A stretch of DNA of 64,000 bases from Clostridiales bacterium. Lineage in GTDB: Bacteria; Bacillota; Clostridia; Lachnospirales; Lachnospiraceae. The stretch is taken from the NCBI GenBank assembly GCA_015655075.1, contig JAATFT010000007.1:1-64000 (forward strand), written 5' to 3'. Below the pieces are notes generated by a model, which worked only from the letters and a program-made list of their open reading frames with translations, searched no databases and was not told the origin of the DNA. This document shows, in pieces, positions 61,067-64,000 of the stretch. The position numbers and the translations under genes were made by a program. Positions within the stretch are counted from its first letter, which is position 1; each line of letters opens with the position of its first letter.

Positions 61067-61095
61067 ATTATACAAAGCAAACATCTGTTTGTCAA
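61067..61095 (-). promoter_or_regulatory. Promoter of the yneA-like gene with LexA box 2 in its spacer
   Basis: On the minus strand TTGACA (61095-61090), 17-bp spacer, TATAAT (61072-61067). CAAACATCTGTTTG (61078-61091), a 12-of-14 LexA box, occupies the spacer. Confidence 0.85.
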
Positions 61096-61134
61096 TACCA
61101 AATCCGGAAAAATTTATGAATTAGCGAACATAAG

Positions 61135-61175
61135 TTTTGCATTCCGTAAAAATCTATGTTATAATGAATTAAATG
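61135..61175 (+). promoter_or_regulatory. lexA promoter with LexA box 3
   Basis: TTGCAT (61147-61152), 17-bp spacer, TATAAT (61170-61175). CGAACATAAGTTTT (61135-61148, 12 of 14) overlaps the -35 element, indicating autoregulation. Confidence 0.8.
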
Positions 61176-61268
61176 AATGAGATAAAAGAATAAGATTAAA
61201 GCATGAATTCTTTCTATCAGAATTACGATATCCTTATATCACTTATAATATAATTAGGAGGTTACAAT

Positions 61269-61886
61269 ATGAGTTATGGTAAAATAAGTGCAAAACAAAG
61301 AGAAATCTTAGAATATTTAAAATCGCAGATTATTAATAGAGGTTATCCGCCTGCTGTTAGAGAAATATGCGAAGCGGTAAAATTAAAGTCCACTTCTTCC
61401 GTACATTCCCATCTCGAAACGCTTGAAAAAAACGGTTATATCAGGCGTGACCCATCCAAACCCCGTGCAATTGAAATAATTGACGACGAATTTAATCTGA
61501 CCAGAAGGGAAGTGGTGAATGTACCTATTGTAGGAACTATTACAGCAGGACAGCCGGTTTTGGCGGTGGAAAATCTGGAAGGCTATTTTCCCATTCCCTC
61601 GGAATACATGCCGAAGGAGGAGACCTTTATGCTTAAGGTAAAGGGAGAAAGTATGATTAATGCCGGAATTTTAGACGGAGATAAAATTCTTGTTAAAAGA
61701 CAGCCAGCTGCCGCTAACGGAGAAATTGTAGTTGCACTTATTGATGATTCGGTTACCGTTAAAACTTTTTATAAAGAAAATGGGTATTTTCGATTACAAC
61801 CCGAAAACGATACAATGGAACCAATTATAGTTACGGAATTAAATATACTGGGCAAAGTGATTGGATTATTCCGGATTTTTCAATAA
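61269..61886 (+). CDS. lexA: SOS repressor LexA
   Basis: 205 residues. Winged-helix DNA-binding domain (GYPPAVREICEAVKLKSTSSVHSHLETLEKNGYI). Self-cleavage site Ala-Gly in TITAGQPVLAV, catalytic Ser in GESMINAG and Lys in ILVKRQPAA. It represses the SOS genes, here itself and the yneA-like gene. Confidence 0.97.
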   Translation: MSYGKISAKQREILEYLKSQIINRGYPPAVREICEAVKLKSTSSVHSHLETLEKNGYIRRDPSKPRAIEIIDDEFNLTRREVVNVPIVGTITAGQPVLAVENLEGYFPIPSEYMPKEETFMLKVKGESMINAGILDGDKILVKRQPAAANGEIVVALIDDSVTVKTFYKENGYFRLQPENDTMEPIIVTELNILGKVIGLFRIFQ

Positions 61887-61902
61887 TCCCATATACTACA
61901 TA

Positions 61903-61932
61903 TTCCCCTCTTCTTCTAAAAGAAAGAGGGGA
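61903..61932. terminator. Bidirectional hairpin between lexA and rsfS
   Basis: TTCCCCTCTT / AAGAGGGGAA with a short loop, between two convergent genes; no long U-tract on either side. Confidence 0.5.
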
Positions 61933-62036
61933 AAAATTACGCTTCTCTCTAAAAAATCCGTTTTTTCAAAATTATATACAGTAAGCTATAAGCTACATAT
62001 ACGGTAAGTTACGGATATTCCATATCATTTATTTTC

Positions 62037-62396
62037 TTATGCCTTAAGCTGTTCTTTGCCAATAATTTTACCGTCCCTCCAGATTCTTTCCAAATCATAA
62101 AATAAACGGTCTTCCTTTGAAAATATGTGGACGACAACGTCACCATAATCCAACAAAATCCAGCTTGCCGAACGAACGCCTTCTATCCTTTTGGGTTCGT
62201 ATCCATGCTTTGCCAATACCTGTTCAACATTATCGACAAGTGCCTGAACCTGTGAAGAGTTGGTGCCGTTGGCAATAATAAAATAATCTGCAATAATGGT
62301 AATATCCCCGATTTCTATCACTTTAATATCTTCGGCTTTTTTTTCGTCTAAGGCCATATAAGTAATTCTTGCTATCTCTTTTGAAATATTATTCAT
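62037..62396 (-). CDS. rsfS: Ribosome silencing factor RsfS
   Basis: 119 residues. IGDITIIADYFIIANGTNSSQVQALVDNVE and GVRSASWILLDYGDVVVHIFSKEDRLFYDLERIW are the RsfS core. It binds uL14 on the 50S subunit to prevent joining in starvation. Adjacent to yqeK and nadD as in Firmicutes. Confidence 0.95.
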   Translation of the reverse strand: MNNISKEIARITYMALDEKKAEDIKVIEIGDITIIADYFIIANGTNSSQVQALVDNVEQVLAKHGYEPKRIEGVRSASWILLDYGDVVVHIFSKEDRLFYDLERIWRDGKIIGKEQLKA

Positions 62397-62452
62397 CCGA
62401 ATCTCCTTTCAGATATTTATATCAATTTATATTAACAAAAAGCTGGCGTTTG

Positions 62453-62510
62453 GCCGCATCGCGACATAATACCTTACAAGCGTCATGCGCACCCCGGAAG
62501 GGTTTTTAAA
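62453..62510. repeat. Dispersed repeat family 3, copy b (reverse orientation)
   Basis: Reverse complement reads AAAAACCCTTCCGGGGTGCG followed by CATGACGCTTGTAAGGTATT and ATGTCGCGATGCGGCC, similar to copy a at 58282. Located between rsfS and yqeK, touching the yqeK stop. Confidence 0.5.
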
Positions 62511-63090
62511 AATTAGAATTTACCTTATAATAATCATATGCTTCAACCGTTAATTTATCTATTTCCTTACCTTTCTTTTTTAAATAAAGCAAAGAATTTT
62601 CAAGTATTTCTAAAACAGCCTTATCCAAATCCATAAAAGCTAAACGGCGTATGGAATTTAGCTCGGGAATCCGTTTGCATGTACGGTTGGGTTCTATATA
62701 ATCGGCTACAAATATAATCTTTTCCAGTAATGCCATATCAGGCTTGCCTGTGGTGTGCCAGTTAATTGCAGAAAGGATTTCAGGATCAGTTACCCCGTAT
62801 TTATACTCTGAATAATACGCCCCCAGCTTTCCATGAAGCAGAAACCCATTCCGGTTTTCAACGTCTGAAACAGGAAGTTTATATTTTTTGCATTCGGCTA
62901 TTAATTCCTCGTCTTCCATATCCTTTGCACAGTCATGTAACAGTCCGGCCAAGTTGGCTTTATCCATATCGTATCCGTACCGAATTGCCAGAGCCAAGCT
63001 CATTCCCTGAACACCCAGGGAATGATAAAATCTTTTTTCCGTCATTATTTTAGACAGTTTTTTCTGTAAAGTAAATATATCGTATTCCAT
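62506..63090 (-). CDS. yqeK: YqeK-type HD-domain hydrolase
   Basis: About 194 residues from ATG 63090 (GGGAGG 6 nt upstream; ATG 63108 is also in frame). HD motif in GLLHDCAKDMED, with HSLGV and HGKLGAYYSEYKYG. YqeK enzymes hydrolyse diadenosine tetraphosphate symmetrically. Standard neighbour of nadD and rsfS. Confidence 0.92.
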   Translation of the reverse strand: MEYDIFTLQKKLSKIMTEKRFYHSLGVQGMSLALAIRYGYDMDKANLAGLLHDCAKDMEDEELIAECKKYKLPVSDVENRNGFLLHGKLGAYYSEYKYGVTDPEILSAINWHTTGKPDMALLEKIIFVADYIEPNRTCKRIPELNSIRRLAFMDLDKAVLEILENSLLYLKKKGKEIDKLTVEAYDYYKVNSNF

Positions 63091-63132
63091 GATTTCCTCC
63101 CAAATCATCTGCCGTATTTAATAAAACATACC

Positions 63133-63209
63133 AGCTGCTGGGTGGAATGGGTACACCCGTTGGCAGCTCGACGTGAATCGGCCAAATGCATCATTCTGCC
63201 CCGATTCAT
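63133..63209. other. Two hairpins between yqeK and nadD
   Basis: AGCTGCTGGGTG ... CACCCGTTGGCAGCT (63133-63168) and GTGAATCGG ... CCGATTCAT (63173-63209). Neither is followed by a U-run. They fill most of the 137-bp gap of an otherwise tight cluster. Confidence 0.55.
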
Positions 63210-63227
63210 ATAACATTAACGTTTGTC

Positions 63228-63848
63228 TTAGTCAGGTGTTGTCGCTTTTCCATACAATACATGCTCCCTGATATATTGAACTACTGGATCGGGAATATAA
63301 TACCGTATTGTTTTACCGTTTTCCAGCTTTTGTCGCAGCATTTTAGAGGAAATATCCATATTAGGAGTACAAAGCAAATAAATCCGGGCCTTAAACAAAT
63401 TGGCTAAATGGTTTATCTGAGCGGTTATTTCCTCCATAGTTGCGCAATCTCTTACAGCAGCTACGATATTGGCTAATTGGAATATTAGCTGTGGATTCCA
63501 CCAGTCCTCAATCTGGAACAGGGAATCCGCCCCCATAATAAAATAAAATTCATCCTGGGGATAATTTTTATTCAACTCTTCTAAGGTATCAGCCGTATAA
63601 GTTATGCCTTCCCGTTCCAGTTCCAAATAAGATAATTCAAAATGGGGGTTATCCTGGATTGCAAGCTTAATCATCCGGGCCCTGTGTTCATCACTTTCAA
63701 TGTTTTCCTGGAGTTTATGCGGCGGTTTTTTGGAGGGCATAAAAAGTACCTTGTCCAGTTTTAATTCTTCATAAGCACTTTCAGCCAATATCAAATGGGC
63801 AAAATGAATCGGATTGAAGGTTCCGCCCATTATCCCTATTCTACTCAT
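63228..63848 (-). CDS. nadD: Nicotinate-nucleotide adenylyltransferase
   Basis: About 206 residues from ATG 63848 (AAAGGAT 10 nt upstream; ATG 63857 lies too close). Nucleotidyltransferase motifs GIMGGTFNPIHFAHL (with HxxH) and ISSKMLRQKL. It converts nicotinate mononucleotide to deamido-NAD. Bases 63858-64000 upstream show no further gene. Confidence 0.95.
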   Translation of the reverse strand: MSRIGIMGGTFNPIHFAHLILAESAYEELKLDKVLFMPSKKPPHKLQENIESDEHRARMIKLAIQDNPHFELSYLELEREGITYTADTLEELNKNYPQDEFYFIMGADSLFQIEDWWNPQLIFQLANIVAAVRDCATMEEITAQINHLANLFKARIYLLCTPNMDISSKMLRQKLENGKTIRYYIPDPVVQYIREHVLYGKATTPD

Positions 63849-64000
63849 TAAGGCCATATCCTTTCGTACATATTATTCCATTACCTGTTAATCCATTACT
63901 CACCTGATTAACGTATATACAATGGTGGTTTTTTGCATATTATCGCTACCCGTTAATTCATTTTCTAAAATTCTTTATTCTAAAGCTTATTTTTGGAACT

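Overview
The window looks like the chromosome of a low-G+C Gram-positive anaerobe in Clostridia, most likely a Lachnospiraceae (Clostridium XIVa-type) relative. The support is gene order: mutS-mutL-miaA-ynbB, radC-mreBCD-PBP2-minCDE-rodA-mgsA, and yggS-sepF-yggT-ylmH-divIVA-aroB-lspA-rluD. Divergent lexA/yneA-like genes with a Firmicutes-type LexA box and the rsfS-yqeK-nadD cluster agree with this. No rRNA or tRNA gene was seen.

Layout. 1-2.0 kb: a dispersed repeat and a membrane-linked MutS-like ATPase. 2.1-7.5 kb: a sulfur/nitrogen-flavoured cluster with two YezD-family (DUF2292) mini-proteins, a flavin-reductase-like protein, a NifB-type radical SAM protein carrying the complete NifB signature, and a nitrate/sulfonate/taurine-type ABC transporter. 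8-16 kb: rnhA, mutS, mutL, miaA, an aluminium-resistance/YnbB enzyme and a DUF4321 protein. 16.2-26.7 kb: the rod-shape, Min and peptidoglycan operon. 27-36.5 kb: a division-associated cluster (HlyD-like protein, YggS, SepF, YggT, YlmH, DivIVA), then aroB, lspA, rluD and an AAA/DUF4143 ATPase. 36.6-44.5 kb: an accessory stretch with a promoter-linked candidate small RNA, an orphan BlaI-type repressor, gapN, a group II intron inserted just behind the gapN terminator, a second decayed group II reverse transcriptase, glpP and two broken genes.

44.5-51.1 kb: a compact (about 6.6 kb) filamentous-phage (inovirus-type) prophage. It has an HUH rolling-circle Rep, a Zot/pI ATPase, a pIII-like adhesin, a pVI-like protein, a 56-residue major-coat candidate, two further tiny membrane proteins and a small ssDNA-binding-like protein. 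No integrase is visible. The prophage is bounded by 20-bp direct repeats that lie in dif-like, 6-bp-spacer sites. It also carries a perfect 16-bp parS sequence just upstream of its ribbon-helix-helix regulator. This is the most interesting part of the window.

51.2-64 kb: two large secreted cell-envelope enzymes (a GHL10-type glycoside hydrolase with Ig-like repeats, and an amidase with copper-amine-oxidase-like domains), a Xer-type tyrosine recombinase, an intracellular subtilisin, a PIG-L deacetylase, the yneA-like/lexA SOS pair, and rsfS, yqeK and nadD.

Three families of dispersed non-coding repeats run through the chromosomal part. The clearest is a MITE-like element with about 19-bp terminal inverted repeats, seen at five loci. 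Functions are read from sequence motifs by eye; no database search was possible.
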